Of a DNA stretch of 64,000 nt, positions 22,690 through 35,572 are shown piece by piece; within the stretch, counting starts at the first letter, position 1, and each line of letters begins with the position of its first letter. The notes beneath the pieces were generated by a model. It was not told the DNA's origin. It did not search any database and saw nothing but the letters and a program-made list of their open reading frames with translations. Made by a program: the position numbers and the translations under genes. Source of the stretch: Trichopria drosophilae (taxonomy: Eukaryota > Arthropoda > Insecta > Hymenoptera > Diapriidae); assembly GCA_030407085.1 (NCBI GenBank), contig CM059587.1, positions 29,981,001-30,045,000 of the forward strand, written 5' to 3'.

Positions 22690-23078
22690 ACTTCTGGTAC
22701 CCCTGTTCACCTCCGTATTTCACTGCTATCGCTCAGTACGCCCCCTCACGATCGGTAGAATTTCTTTCATTCGGTTTTTCATTCTTGCCGAGCGTTTTCT
22801 CAGGAGCCACGGATTTTGTTCTGTATATTTCTTCGTACACGGTGTAAGATTCAGCGATCCTTTCTTCCATTCTTCGCGTTCCCTATACAAAAAAAATGTT
22901 TCGTTCGGATACGTGGAAAGTCGGGGATTTCGTTCGTTTCCCCTCTTTGTCGCGATGAATGAAAGACGAGCCCCGTTTTGTGATTTTATAAGATTAGGTG
23001 TTAGCGTTGTTGCGGTTCCGGGATTGCGTGGCTATTTCATTTATCTTTACACGAAGGTTCGAAATCGACGATTCGCAG
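22690..23078 (+). promoter_or_regulatory. Second candidate promoter/non-coding exon
   Basis: GC is moderately raised. There is an initiator-like CTCAGTACG at about 22732, and a usable donor where GATTCGCAG meets GTACTATC at 23079. Like the island at 16.6 kb it could be a 5' UTR exon of the receptor gene 12 kb downstream. Nothing excludes a chance match. Confidence 0.25.
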
Positions 23079-23079
23079 G

Positions 23080-24044
23080 TACTATCGATTAGAATCAAAT
23101 TTTTGTAAGTATAGGACCTGCGAGAGAATCTACTCGCCCTGAAAACGAGATCAATTTTGAAAAATTCAAGGTTTGATTTCGCGGAGTGCCTATATCCACG
23201 TAGGGGTTCCTATGTTATGCATTAGTGGAAAAGAGACGGATGCAACAAAGGTTTATGTGTTTGGCTAGGTTAGGATAGCTTTAGCAGGGACCCGAATTTG
23301 GGGGAAAGCATTTACTCGATTTGACTGCCAAATCCCAGGATATATGAAATTAATTTATACGTGGATTTAGACACAGCATTGATTTCGAGTCAATCTACGT
23401 TTTTTAACATGCTTTTCAAGTGCATTTCTTATGTTAGAATTGAAACCAGAGATTTTTGCTGGTTGGGTTCGCAATACTTGGGACTACTCCAGAATTATAT
23501 TCAAGTGTACGCAGCATATTTTGAAAATACCATTCGATATAAGTCGTAGGAATTGGCCTACAGTGCATATAGATATCAAAAAAGAAAAAAACACTGTCAC
23601 GTGATTTTATTTTTGATTGTACTACGTCGAACGTGTTGCTGTTTGCATTTCTTAATACCCGACACTTCTGTAATAACGTGATTCATTCAATAGCACGTGA
23701 GGTCTCAAATTTACAATATTGTTACAAAATGTCAATACTTTAATGTAGTTAGTATCAAGCAAAACGAAATATGAGTTACGCAACGCTTGAAGCACCTCAT
23801 GTGTTATTTAGAAACTAAATGGTTTAATATTTAGACCTATTATGTGTTTCGCTAAATCTGATTTTGTGGAATGTTTACGACTTCAACTCCTAACAGAAAA
23901 TTTACTATTTTAATAATAATATAATTTCATTATTTCAATTGGTATACAGGATATAATCGATTGAATATAACAACAATCATGTGCAGTTACTCCTGTGGCC
24001 GCTAGGGGCGAATGTAGTTACATTTTGAGCGATGTTGAGTCCGA
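23080..24044. other. AT-rich stretch, nothing recognised
   Basis: Only short chance frames; no repeat boundary seen. Confidence 0.4.
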
Positions 24045-25353
24045 TTAACCCGTTTCGTCCTGAAATGCCGTAAATTTTGACTTCTTTTCATCAGGTGCTT
24101 TCTTAGGGAAAAAATCACTCAATCGTTTTAATATAATCATACCTATTGTATTTTTTCTCGAACTTTCTAAATCCGGTTTTAGATTTACCATATCTGCCGC
24201 CATTTTTTTACTATGGCGGTTTAAACATAAAAAAATTTTGAATTTTGAAAAAATTTCTTCAAATAATCGTATTTTTGAACAGGGAACCGTGTTCGGAACA
24301 AGCTAAGTCTCTGTATCTGGTGGAGTAATTAGTTACACTAAAATATAGGATGGTTACTAATTCTCCATTCAAAATGGCGGCTTTAAAATGACGGTTCTCA
24401 GTCAAAATTTTGTTGAAAAATTTCTGGACGATCTAACTCAAAAGCTACGAGCTTTTGAAAAAAAATATTGAGAATGAAAAGTTCTTAGAATTCATTGAGA
24501 AATATAGTGGACTTTTTTCAGATGTTTTAAATAAAGTTTTAAGAAATTTTTTTTCAAAATTTTTTTCAAAATTGTAATTTATTTACGAAAAATTCTGAAC
24601 AAAATTTAGTGCATTCTCTAATAAATTCTAAGAGTTTTTTGTTGTTTCCAATTCTTTCCAAAAGTTGATAGTTTTCGAGGAAATGAATTTCAAATATTGT
24701 AGTTTAAGATTCTTCTTTTTCGAAAACTATCAACTTTTGGGAAAAAATGCATAGAATAAAAAACTCTTAGAATTCATCAGAGAATGCACTAAATTTTGTT
24801 CAGAATTTTTCGAAAAAAAATTACAATTTTGAAAAGAATTTTGACAAAAAATTTTGCAAAAATTCATTTGAAAAATCTGAAAAAAATCCACTATATTTCT
24901 CGGCGAATTCTGAGAATTTTTTATTCTTAGCATTTTTTAAAACAAGCTCATCATTGTTCAGTTAGAGCGTCCAGAAATTTTTCAACGAAATGTTCACTGA
25001 GGTCCGCCATTTTGAATCCGCTATTTTGAACGGTGAATTAATAACCATCCTATCTTTTAGTATAACTATTTACTCCCCCAGATACAGAGATTCAGCTTGA
25101 TTCGAACACGGTTTCCTGTTAAAAAATACGATTATTTGAACAATTTTTTTCAAAATTCACGATTTTTTTATGTTTAAACCGCCATAGTAAAATAATGGCG
25201 GCGGATATGGTCAATCTGAAACCGGATTTAGAAAAATTGAGAAAAAATACAATAGGTATATTTATATCAAAAAGATTGAGTGACTTTCTTTATGAGAAAG
25301 CACCTGATGAAAAGAAGTCAAAATTTAGGGCATTTCAGGACGAAACGGGTTAA
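24045..25353. mobile_element. 1.3-kb palindromic piggyBac-like element, copy 2
   Basis: TTAA at 24045-24048 and 25350-25353 flank an element that begins CCCGTTTCGTCCTGAAATG, exactly as copy 1 at 7707. The length is about 1301 bp, and the central mirrored block and ATGGCGG motifs are the same. The arms differ from each other at scattered sites, showing age since insertion. No transposase frame. Confidence 0.85.
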
Positions 25354-27983
25354 TAATCAAAATTCTTTAATTTTGTTAAATCTTACAATATCTTTCGTAT
25401 TCGTATTTTGGAATACGCATTATGGGAAATAAACGATTTGTTCAGCTTTTTAAAATGACCCCTTCAATTTTCTGCAATCAATTCGTGTTATATTTGTAAT
25501 CAGAGGTGAACTGTACCTTAAAAGTCCAAACCAAATAACACACGAAAACATGTAGCTAGAAGATAATCTATTTCGTTTTCGTTATCGCCGTTAGGGGCGA
25601 TTCTATTTAAGGGAAATCTACTTTGTTCCCGACATAGAAACGGAAAATTGCAATCAAACGTATTTTTATTATTGCTAACAATGGACTCTTATTCGTAATA
25701 CAGTAACTTACTTATAGGTAATCGTTTATATCCTTTTTTTCGAAATTGTTAAAATTGTTCAGCTTTAAAATAATTATTGTAATTAAGTAATCTTACACGG
25801 GGTTTCTTCAACGTTTCACGTACTCTTAGTAACAAGTCTCGAAACATTTTCAAAAAGCAATTTTCAAGGTACACGAATAAAACAAAACAAACTTTGAAAG
25901 GCAATCTTCATCTCATCTGGGGTGTTCTGTGTCAGTGATTTCTATCAGAAAGTTGTTTCTCTGGCTTTTGAACAAACTTTCAATATAATCTAGTTCATTA
26001 CCGAAGTGCTTTAAAAGGTTTCAATTAACGGAATTACCAATACAATTAATAATGCAAACAAAGCCGGAATGTATAACGGGAAATATATTATTTACAATCA
26101 TTTCCCGATATTTAACAAAAAAAAGAACAACGGTTTTGCGTCATATGCACTGAATGTACCATTTTCAACATCATACCATCTGAGATTGTAATTTGGCGAA
26201 TTTTCGTAGTCGAAAATTTGCTAACTAATTAAGTAAAGATAACTAGCGTCCATTTTGAAATCATGCGTGTAAAAGTAAACAAAACTCTATTCATCTTTAA
26301 CAATATATTGTAAATGTTATCAATTCTAAAATGGCGACCTCAGACAATAAAATTTCGAAGGATTGCTGCAATTGTTTGATAAACCTTTACATCATAATCT
26401 TTATAAAGAGTGGCAAAATGTCAGACGTGCATACAACAAAAATTCAAGCTGGAGCGAGGAAGCTGGGTGAAAGATTATCACATAAAATCCTTTCAATACG
26501 AAAAAAAATCTTTTCCAAGTGCAGTAAAAGGAATGTATTGTCAGGTAATCCAAAGCAGCACCCGCTTTAGCTCGTGAGAAAAAAATCAGCTGGGGCTTAA
26601 AGATTTGCTGTTCAACTTGAATAGTGCAAAATTTCGTGACTTAGCACCATGGAACAAATATGAAAAATTTCAGATTGCATATAAATGTGTAGAAAAAAAT
26701 CTCGAATTTATGTTATTAATATTACAAGCATATTTTTTATTGAATTCATATTACGTAATATGAGACAGGATTCAACTTCAGGAAACAGTCAACATTAGCT
26801 CAGTCTTATTTCATTCGGTGTTACGTATTTATTTTTGGCGTTGAATTGCCCAAAACTAAGGCTTTCATATACGAATCAATATATTTACCAAGGGTTAAGA
26901 ATGAGAAATAACGTTACAGACTAACCAGAAAATTGTCCACTAATAGATCGAAATGTAATGTAGTTCAAAGTTACTTCAAATAGAGTGCCGAGTCTGCGCA
27001 AAACGTGCAAACGCGATGCTTTTTTTCTTGAGCTTTCTGATCGATGAAATTTAATTTGCAATCGGACAACAGCGGAGTGTAAAGTTTTCTTGCAGTAATT
27101 CCACTAAGTGGAAAAATAGATTTTTAAAAAATAATCATTTTCTCCTGTTAACTTTTACGATGCGAAATATTGATCGAAATTTTGAAATGGTGTATCACCT
27201 AATACTCGCCAGTGGATAAATTATATTTCTAATAGTATTGAATACGATTTAATAATTTATTTGATATGAACCTTTTCAAAATGTGCATTTTTAACCTTTG
27301 CGCGTGTTGAGAATTTTTCACTAATTTCATTTGAAGAAGGCAGAGCAGGAATGGTTATTATGATGGTTTAGATTACTTTAGATAGCTTCTTAAGATATCT
27401 TAATGTTCAGAAAGTGAACTTAAAGAAATCTTTAAGAGACTTCAAATTAAAAGCTTTCAAAACTTTCGCTGTAGCTTTTACAATTAATTAATATTTTTTA
27501 ATTTATGTTTCCTGTATAAATTTGCTCCTCTAAATTCCGCAAAAATACTCTCATTTTTCCGTTATATGCAGATATCGTTCATCGATCACCATATGACGGG
27601 AATGTCGTGAATTTCATTTTTGGATTCGAACGCCATCTATTGTGTCTAGAAGAAACTCATATCTCAAGACTATTGATCATTTTTAGAAAAAATAAATGAT
27701 CCAAAATTAGATACATCTAAAACCCATCGCACAAGATCTTTTCGAGATTAAAGTCGTCATCAAGATTGCTTTAAAAGCTCTCTGTTGAGAATACCATAAG
27801 TAAGATCTCTTTAAGATTTCTTTTGGAGATATCTTTGGAAAGAGCTTTTGGAAGACCTCCTTAAAACTAATGAAATGTTTGGGAAAGTGCTGCGTGTCTT
27901 GTCATATAGTGTAAAGTGTGTTTTTTATTATATATGGTTAATAAATATTTATTTTTATTAGAAAATCTTTTTTAATTGTTTGC
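25354..27983. other. AT-rich stretch, nothing firm
   Basis: No coding exon recognised. Words related to 'agatctttaaga' recur between 27370 and 27860 in both orientations, suggesting an old inverted repeat. The frame 26331-26570 has no known motif. Confidence 0.4.
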
Positions 27984-29651
27984 TTAACCCATTAAGGACG
28001 GGAGACGCACATATTTACGTTGATTTTCGACCTCCATTCTCAACAGGAAATAAAATTAATATTGACTTAAAAGTGACCAACCCTACTATTTTCGAGTATG
28101 CTCTTTCGATTGGCGTAGTCAAAATTGCATTTAAATTGATTTAAAAACCAATATGGCGCATTTTAAATTAAAAAATGAACAAAATTTCATGTGTTTCGTT
28201 TTTGTGAATTTTTTTCCCTATCAATAACGTTACCAGATCGATGCCTTTCTGCAACCAAAAGTGCACAAAATATATGAACTTCAACTAGGAATTTTCTTGT
28301 TTTGCCCTGAATCAACATAACCTCTTCAAAACGTCAATATGTCGAAAAAATTGATGAATTGTTTTGACAAATTTTTGTCTTGAATACTATAAACTTTAGA
28401 GAAAATTTGCCAGGAACAAAAATGCTTTGAAATGAGTCAAACAATACTTTCAAATTTTATCAGAATGCGTTGAAACATTTTTTGATTTTTCAAAAATTTG
28501 AAAAATCGAAATTTTGAAAAAAGTCATTTATAAAATCTGAAAAAATTTGAGAAGGTTCTTTAATCAATTCTAAGATATTTTTGTTTTTGGAAATTTCCTT
28601 TAAAATCTATAGTTTCAGAGAAAATAAATTCTTAAACTTTCCTAGATTTCAAGACATGTCGCTCGTTACAAGTACATATATTGTACACACACGAACCCAA
28701 AATCTATTTTGATATATAGAATTTTGGGGTGGCTCATATATACTAGGTGTCGACGATTTCCTGTGCTTGCGAAAAACGCGATATCTATTGAATAACCAGC
28801 GAAATGAAGCGTGGGAATATTCAAATAAATAATAAATAAATTTAAAAAAAAATAAAAATAAGACTCTTGCCGTCCACCTCCACGTGGTTTGAGTTGGGAA
28901 ACGTTTATTTGAAACGACTAACGGACGGAAACAACCAATTTTCTTTCAGAAAATTCCCGTATAAACATTATCGCATGATCTTGAATTATTTCATGAAATA
29001 CGGTCGGCCATATCGGATCCACCATCTTGAATTTTAAAAATCTAGCCTCAAATTCGTGATGAACAACCCCAAAAAATCCCGTATACGCATTTTATCGCGA
29101 TTTTAAAGCATTTTATTGAATTTCAGTCCACCATATTGGATCCGCCATCTTGAATTTTAAAAATCTAACCTCAAATTGCTGATCAGCAACTTCGAAAACC
29201 CCTGGAGCTCCGTTTTAGGGAAAATAATACCACTAGAGATGCGAATTTCATCAATAATGTTCATAATTGATAGAATAAGGTTTATTTTTTCGAGATATTG
29301 ACGTTTTGAAGAGGTTATGTTGATTCAGGGCAAAACAAGAAAATTCCTAGTTGAAGTTCATATATTTTGTGCACTTTTGGTTGCAGAAAGGCATCGATCT
29401 GGTAACGTTATTGATAGGAAAAAAAATTCACAAAAACGGAACACACGAAATTTTGTTCATTTTTTTATTTAAAATGCGCCATATTGGTTTTTAAATCAAT
29501 TTAAATGCAATTTTGACTACGCCAATCGAAAGAGCATACTCGAAAATGGTAGGGTTGGTCACTTTTAAGTCAATATTAATTTTATTTCCTGTTGGGAATG
29601 GAGGTCGAAAATCAACGTAAATATGTGCGTCTCCCGTCCTTAATGGGTTAA
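27984..29651. mobile_element. 1.66-kb TTAA palindromic element with insert and 121-bp modules
   Basis: TTAA at 27984-27987 and 29648-29651. Ends CCCATTAAGGACGGGAGACG and its complement. The arms of about 365 bp (27988-28355 and 29283-29647) are nearly identical. Between them is a decayed mirrored region, about 250 bp of unique GC-richer sequence (28640-28930), and two tandem units of the dispersed module (the string GATCC before CCATCTTG at 29016 and 29139, 123 bp apart). No transposase. Same end type as 13613. Confidence 0.8.
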
Positions 29652-30182
29652 GTCAATTAAAATCATTATTTATTAAAAAGGAAGAAACATCTCTCAATTA
29701 CATTAACAAAATGTATTTGTATAATTACGTAATTTTGTACTTGCGACTATTCGAATAAATCTTGTTTACATAAAGTAATTTTTACTAAATTTATGAGTAG
29801 GAAGGTGTACGGAAATCAAAAGGTTATTTAATAGCAGTTGCAACAGTAAAATAATGTTTAAATGTTAACGCAACAAGTTTTGCTAGTAACCTGTTGTAGT
29901 AAAAGAATATGCATACCGTCCTCGTTGAAAACTTGTTCTGATTATAAAATGTAATTAGTAATTGTTTTCCGATACGAATATAAAAGACGTGTCGCCATTG
30001 AGTTTTTGAAACTAATATTACCGTTATGAAAATTTTAATTAAAACGATTTTAAACCTGTCTTGCGTAAAGGCTCGAACAATTATTTTATCGCGAACAGTG
30101 GCGGTGCTATTTTAAACAAGGTTTCCTTTAATTTAACCAAAGAGATTTCTATAAGCAGACAAATATTTTCTCACAAAAAATG
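29652..30182. other. AT-rich stretch, nothing recognised
   Basis: No gene or repeat boundary identified. Confidence 0.4.
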
Positions 30183-30908
30183 TTCTTCGATTTTAATGAA
30201 TTATAATAAATATAATATCGCCAATTGTCGATGGGATTTTCCTTTTAGCAATACTTACTAAACACGTAAACAAAAAGTAACATTTCCAAACACAATACTG
30301 AATAGAACTGACGAGAATAATTCTGCAAATGACTTATTTTATATCTTTCAGAAATATATACTGATTCTTTAGTAATTTTATTTGACAGTTCAGCAAAAGA
30401 GTTGAATTGTGACGTCTACAAAATTTGGTCAATTCGTTACAAAAGTTCGTCATCATTGATCAAATATTATTATTTTGGAATGCTTTGGAATCTTATTTGC
30501 GAATTTTATGTCGAATTTCACAAATTCCGCGACTTCAGAAATTTCATTTATCATCGCCGGACTTGAATTTGTTAAATTCAACATAAAATTCGTAAACAAA
30601 TTCCAAAGCATTCCAAAATAATAATATTTGGTCAATGATGACGAACTTTTGTAACGAAGTGACCAAATTTTGTTGACGTCACAATTCAACTCTTCTGCTG
30701 AACTGTCACATGAAATTACTAAAAAATCAGTACATAATACTGAAATATATAAAACAAATCATTTGCAGAATTATTCTCGTCAGTTCTATTCAGTATTGTG
30801 TTTGGAAATGTTGCTTTTTGTTTACGTGTTTAGTAAGTATTGCTAAAAGGAAAATCCCATCGACAATTGGCGATATTATATTTAATACAATTCATTAAAA
30901 TCAAAGAA
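30183..30908. repeat. 726-bp near-perfect hairpin (inverted repeat)
   Basis: The left arm starts TTCTTCGATTTTAATGAATT (30183), and the right arm ends with its complement at 30908. The arms of about 345 bp stay collinear to the centre near 30545, with only scattered mismatches and small indels. TGACGTC lies in the left and right arm in mirror positions (about 30410 and 30675). There is no TTAA at its ends, unlike the other palindromes here. It is likely a foldback transposon. The transcript would form a long double-stranded RNA. Confidence 0.8.
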
Positions 30909-32225
30909 TATAATAATGATTCAATCAATTCTTTACATCGATCATTTCAACATAATACTAAACACAATAGCAAACAAATATCTTCATTGTAACATCCTTT
31001 TATTCAAAATAAAATCACTACACATATATATGGGTGGTGCGATATTCAAGCTTAAATTGTATTCATATTGTATCAACAATTGACAGTTGAAGTCCAAACG
31101 ATAACGGAATATCGAAAACACTATACTTACGGTACTTATTTACTTGCCGATTTCTGTCCTGATAAGCAAATATCTCAAATTATCGTTGATTTTTTTTATT
31201 TTTATTTTTTGAAAGTCTCGATGCCATTCGGGTGTGCTACTTATCTTTGTTTACTAATTCCTCGAGTGTGTCGGATTTACATTTAGTTCGACTAATAATC
31301 GAGACGAGACGGTTAGTATGAAATAAAAACGTGCGATAAAACATAATACAGTTGTTTAATGTTTCTACTTATTTTGTTAACGCTATCTGTACCACCATAA
31401 GAGTATAAATACGAAAAGTTTTCTTAATTTACTTTAAGTCGCACGTTTAAGATTAGTTTTGATTGTAACAATACAATTAACTTAATATACCTTTTGTTTA
31501 ACTGTCAGTTTAATATTTATTTTCTTATTTCGTTACTTTTTGATTAAACTAAAAATAAAGTCGCTTTTAGCGAAGAGAAAATGCAGAGTTAGGTTAGGTT
31601 AGGTGGTGATAATTTTTTAACTTCTATTGTAAATGTTGTATTTGTATTTATAGTTTTTAAATTGGCACACTTAGTAAGATAATAAGTAAACTAGCAACTC
31701 AGAGTCTAAAATCGTCAATTTTCTTCTTGGTAAATCATGAACCACTTAAAAATCTGATTTTATGGATTCCGGGAGGGTATTTTATTTTCACGTTTGTTTT
31801 AAAGTAAGCACAAGAGGGAATTGAAGCCTTTTAGCACTTGGTGTCTTTGACAAATGTCTATTTAAAAATGTCGAAACTTCCTGATTCCTGATATGATATA
31901 GTAGGCGAATTAACTATAAAAAACATTCAGTGCTTATAAATACATGCAGACTTAATTTTTACGAATACATTTAGAGGGGGGAAAATGGTCCATCTTTAAG
32001 AAAAGTTGACCTTGAATTAAATATTGTTATTTTAGTGTATTTTCGTAATCTTTATTGAAAAATCTAATTAGAAGAAAATATCTAAAAGTACCAATACATA
32101 ATACATTTTCTGTACAATTTCTTTTGGTGCACAAGTACGAAAGTCATTTTGTATTTTTAAAAAAGTTAATTGTTCTTTTACATTTTATAATTTCTTTTAT
32201 GGCCTTTTAACGCGAAATTGATGAC
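30909..32225. other. AT-rich stretch with a short TTAGG run
   Basis: Three TTAGG-phase units lie near 31591-31606. TTAGG is the ancestral insect telomere repeat, but a run this short is common inside insect chromosomes. Nothing else recognised. Confidence 0.45.
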
Positions 32226-32575
32226 AAATTCCTTACGAGTACGGGTCCGAAGCCAATAGTTTAGGCCAACGTATACGACGTAGGTTGGAGTATTTCGATT
32301 TCGAAACGTCGTAAAATTTTAATTTTTAGGTTCGAGACCCGCATATAAAGGTTGGGTGCGTTTTCACGCAAAGGTTCAGCGAGGACGTGCAGCAAGCAAG
32401 TTCGTGTTGTGCCTCTGCCGGCCGCATTGTAAATCAACCATGCCAAGCAAAACATCGCCATGAAACGCGCATTTCGAGAAGCCTTTTCCACGCTTGTTCC
32501 ATGTTCGATAAATAAATAATTCATGACGGCAGCGTACCGCGATACCCCATCGGCTCCCAACGGACTCTCGCATCT
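32226..32575. promoter_or_regulatory. Isolated GC-richer patch, possible regulatory element
   Basis: About 350 bases stand out from the surrounding AT-rich DNA, with overlapping open frames on the reverse strand that show no motif. Retained higher GC in such a background is often a conserved non-coding element, but this is inference from composition alone. Confidence 0.25.
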
Positions 32576-32875
32576 CTGATTTCGAGCTAAACTAAAGCAA
32601 ATAAACTGAAAAAGTCCTTGTTTACGCGTACCTTTAAACCATATTGTAAATTGTAATTCGAATCAAAATTTTAATCGACTCGGCAAACTTTTTGAAATAT
32701 ATACGGTGTTTTGAGACATTTGTCTCGAGGTTGGCCAAACACGGAGGCGTTTGTTTATGTTCGACTGTTTAGATGGTCTACGTATGTTGCATGGACATGT
32801 AGCAAAGACTGTACTTTCATTTAACCTCACGTCGACAAAGAAAAACTTCATCTTGGATCTGCCATTTTGAATGTC

Positions 32876-33455
32876 GTTATTTCGATCTCTAAGAGACTAA
32901 CATACAAATGGATCGGAACAAATAAATGGCTAAACCAGTTCCTCACGGGTCATGGTAATTTTAAGCACTGGAAATACCACATTGGAATAGATACAACCAT
33001 AGAGTTATGCTCATGTGGCCAAAAAGATACATCAAAACATACACTCACAGAATGCCATAAATACACAGAAATAAGAAAAGAATATCTACAAGATATCAAC
33101 GAAACAGAAATCAGTCTCTCCAATATCCTCCAAGATAGGGAAAAATATGAAACCTTTACCCGTTTTGCAAAGGAACTGTTGGATGAAAAGATGTGCTCAG
33201 AAATAATAGAAGAAATGGAGCCTAGCTAAGCCATATCCTCACTGCAAGACCAAATGCAGAATTTTCAAGATTGTAAATAGTTAGCTCTCTGAGAGAGGAA
33301 ACCTAAGAAAGATAAATTTTGTTAATAATGTTCATTTTTTTCAAGTAAACATAATCATGGCAATTAAAAGAAGTGGTTCGGAATCCACTATAAATCGTAG
33401 GGCCTGTATATACCTCCCAACTCCTAGTTGGGTACAACAAAAACAAAATACTATT
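32876..33455 (+). mobile_element. 5'-truncated LINE (non-LTR retrotransposon): C-terminal reverse transcriptase region and 3' UTR
   Basis: The frame to the stop at 33229 carries 'TYKWIGTNKWLNQFLTGHG' followed by a Cys/His cluster 'CSCGQKDTSKHTLTEC' (C-x-C, then H, then C), the pattern seen after the polymerase domain in jockey- and R1-type LINEs. An amphipathic tail follows, then a 3' UTR to about 33455 that includes 'gggcctgtatatacctccca'. The front part of the reverse transcriptase and the endonuclease are missing, as expected of 5' truncation at insertion. The visible tail is intact (no stops), so the insertion is fairly young. Clade assignment is uncertain. Confidence 0.7.
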
Positions 33456-35112
33456 CATGAAAGACGGGAAATTTGTACAGTTCGAAATAGAGTCATAATA
33501 GAAATATCACAGGTGTGCTGATGAAAGACGGTGGTCGGTGGGGCGTGCTTTCCGTCAGAAATCACACATGGCTGCCTTTTTTTCTTTTCTTTTTTAATTT
33601 CTAATTCATAAATAGACATGTCAATAATCGCAATGTTCAAATATGTTTTTATTTATTGCATTAGACATTTTGATATTACAAGGTTTGGTCTTATACGATG
33701 TACATGCAGTATAATTACGACCTTCTAAATTGCACAAAAACAAAGAAAAATGTATTGCCAGTTTAGGGAGAGTATAATCTTTTCCCAAACTGGTAACACT
33801 GTTACGTCGTCATTATGCCTGAAAGATCTGAAATTTTAAAAAGCAGTAGCTTGGACGTCCAAACATTTTCAGTTATAGGACCACTAGTAACTCGTCACTC
33901 AAAGTATTATAAGCTGCTTTATGTACAAAACGGATGAAATTTCCCTAACGGAAGTGAAATATTATTATATGAATCAGGACTAGCGGAAAGAGGAAGCTAC
34001 GTTGGGTTCATTGTTTGCCCAGATGATTTTCGTTCCGATCGTGGTCCAATCAATTTAAATAGTCATAAACAAACAATATAATGAAAACTCATAATTTGAT
34101 CCATATTCGTTAGTCACATTCTGAAATGTAAGTGATTTAATATTGTTTTATCAGCATTGGGACTGTTTAACCCTCCTAGTATACAGAATGGAAATTCATT
34201 TCTCTAACGGGCTCCAAAATGTGTAGTTAATAATGATAGCGACAACTAGCGACTGCAACCGTAGCCACATGACAATCATTCCTCTGGTCCGACCAATTGA
34301 AATAGTCGAATTTAGTAAAACGTATTGAATCATACTTATGTTTTCATCAATAACCGCAGGACGTTAACGTTAGTTTTATTTTGATGCATTGACTAGAAAA
34401 ATCCGTTTAAACGTTTGCATTCAGGGTACAGTAATGTAGAACGCTTTTCAGAATTATTCAATTTAATGGTATTACCTAATTAGCCGATGAATGCAATTAC
34501 TTAAGATTGTTGATCTCTCTGACATCGACACACAATGTGACGATTTAGTAGAAGCGTCGAACAATTACGATTATACCGAATCGCAAAAAGCACGAAGCAC
34601 GGCGCTATTAACGAATGGAAAACGATTATCGCGAACCGTCTTTATGTACGGTTTTCGACGTACTCGAACCAGTGATGAACGTTTCCCTTTGATTTGACGC
34701 CCGCGCGCGTGGCTTTCGTCGTTTGTGCATTCGACGAAAAAGACGTTAATGTCTCTATCGCAACCATCCAATAGACGCCGTTCGTTTAATTGAACTCCAG
34801 TCCGTGAGTCGCGAGCGATGGAAATACGTCAATTTTGTTATTCCCCGAGGAAACGGACGCCGCGAAATCGCTAAAAACCGCGTTCGATAAGCGTTATCGG
34901 CACATCCGTGGTGCAACTAGAAAAATCAGGGCCTCAAAGTTGCTTCGAAAGATGCAATTTGGCGCGCGCGTCATTGGTCAAGATAATTGTTATTTTTGTG
35001 GGTCCACGTGTACGAAATTGATATTCATTAATCGTTTAGTTTAAAATGGCGGATGAACATCCGACGATAACGTGACAAATTGAATAATTACATGTTCTGT
35101 TTTGTGTTGCAG
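33456..35112. other. Sequence upstream of the receptor gene's first coding exon
   Basis: AT-rich until about 34500, then mixed, with a GC-richer patch at 34680-35000. An AAAATGGCGG motif is at about 35044. No exon recognised. The last 15 bases (TTTTGTGTTGCAG) form a polypyrimidine tract and acceptor. Confidence 0.4.
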
Positions 35113-35572
35113 TGATAGGAATAAGCAGCCATGCTGGCAGCTATGAATGCACGCCCGAGAGGACGAGACTGTCGGAAGGCGACGCGAAGACGTTCGGCAG
35201 TGGATAAACTTGCCGAGGAGCAGCTTCCTAGCATGGTCCCGGCAGAGAGCGACGACGGTCGACTTTTAGACGCCGGCAGGACGACCGGTATCGTTCCCGG
35301 CGCCGTCGACGACGACGCGACGTCCTGTTCCCAGGCATTTTCACCGGCCGCACGCGACGAGGCTGGTGAAAAATGCGAGTGTCGGCAACGACACAAACTG
35401 ACCGGTCACCGTTTCGATGAAGGACTATCGATAAGGCCGACGGTGCGACTGAGGGTCGGCGACCCAATCAAAAGAATGCACTTGTGGTATATCGCCGTCG
35501 TGGTCTGCATCGGCATGCTCAGCCCAACGGCCGTCTACAGCAAGTGCACCACGGGTCTTATGACCCCCGGCC
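35113..35572 (+). CDS. dome: Domeless-like cytokine receptor, first coding exon (signal peptide)
   Basis: Domeless is the insect class I cytokine receptor that activates JAK/STAT in response to Upd-type ligands. The exon follows an acceptor (TGTTGCAG at 35112) and ends at a donor (CCGTAAGTAT, GT at 35573), leaving phase 1. Two in-frame ATGs are possible. The first, at 35131, adds 115 Arg/Asp-rich residues before any hydrophobic stretch. The second, at 35476, gives a textbook signal peptide (MHLWYIAVVVCIGML, then SPTAVYS with cleavage before KC) and has A at -3. I favour 35476 as the functional start and read 35113-35475 as mostly 5' UTR. Identity rests mainly on the next exon; this part alone would not be recognisable. 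Confidence 0.6.

Noticed and set aside
31591..31606. TTAGG run as a sign of a telomere
   Set aside because: Only about three units, surrounded by ordinary sequence.
32320..32345. GGTTCGAGACC as a tRNA B box
   Set aside because: No A box or cloverleaf pairing upstream.
34172..34190. TTAACCCTCC as an element end
   Set aside because: No paired inverted end seen within 2 kb.
35228..35467. Reverse-strand frames opposite the receptor exon
   Set aside because: They are shadows of the + strand coding exon in GC-rich sequence.
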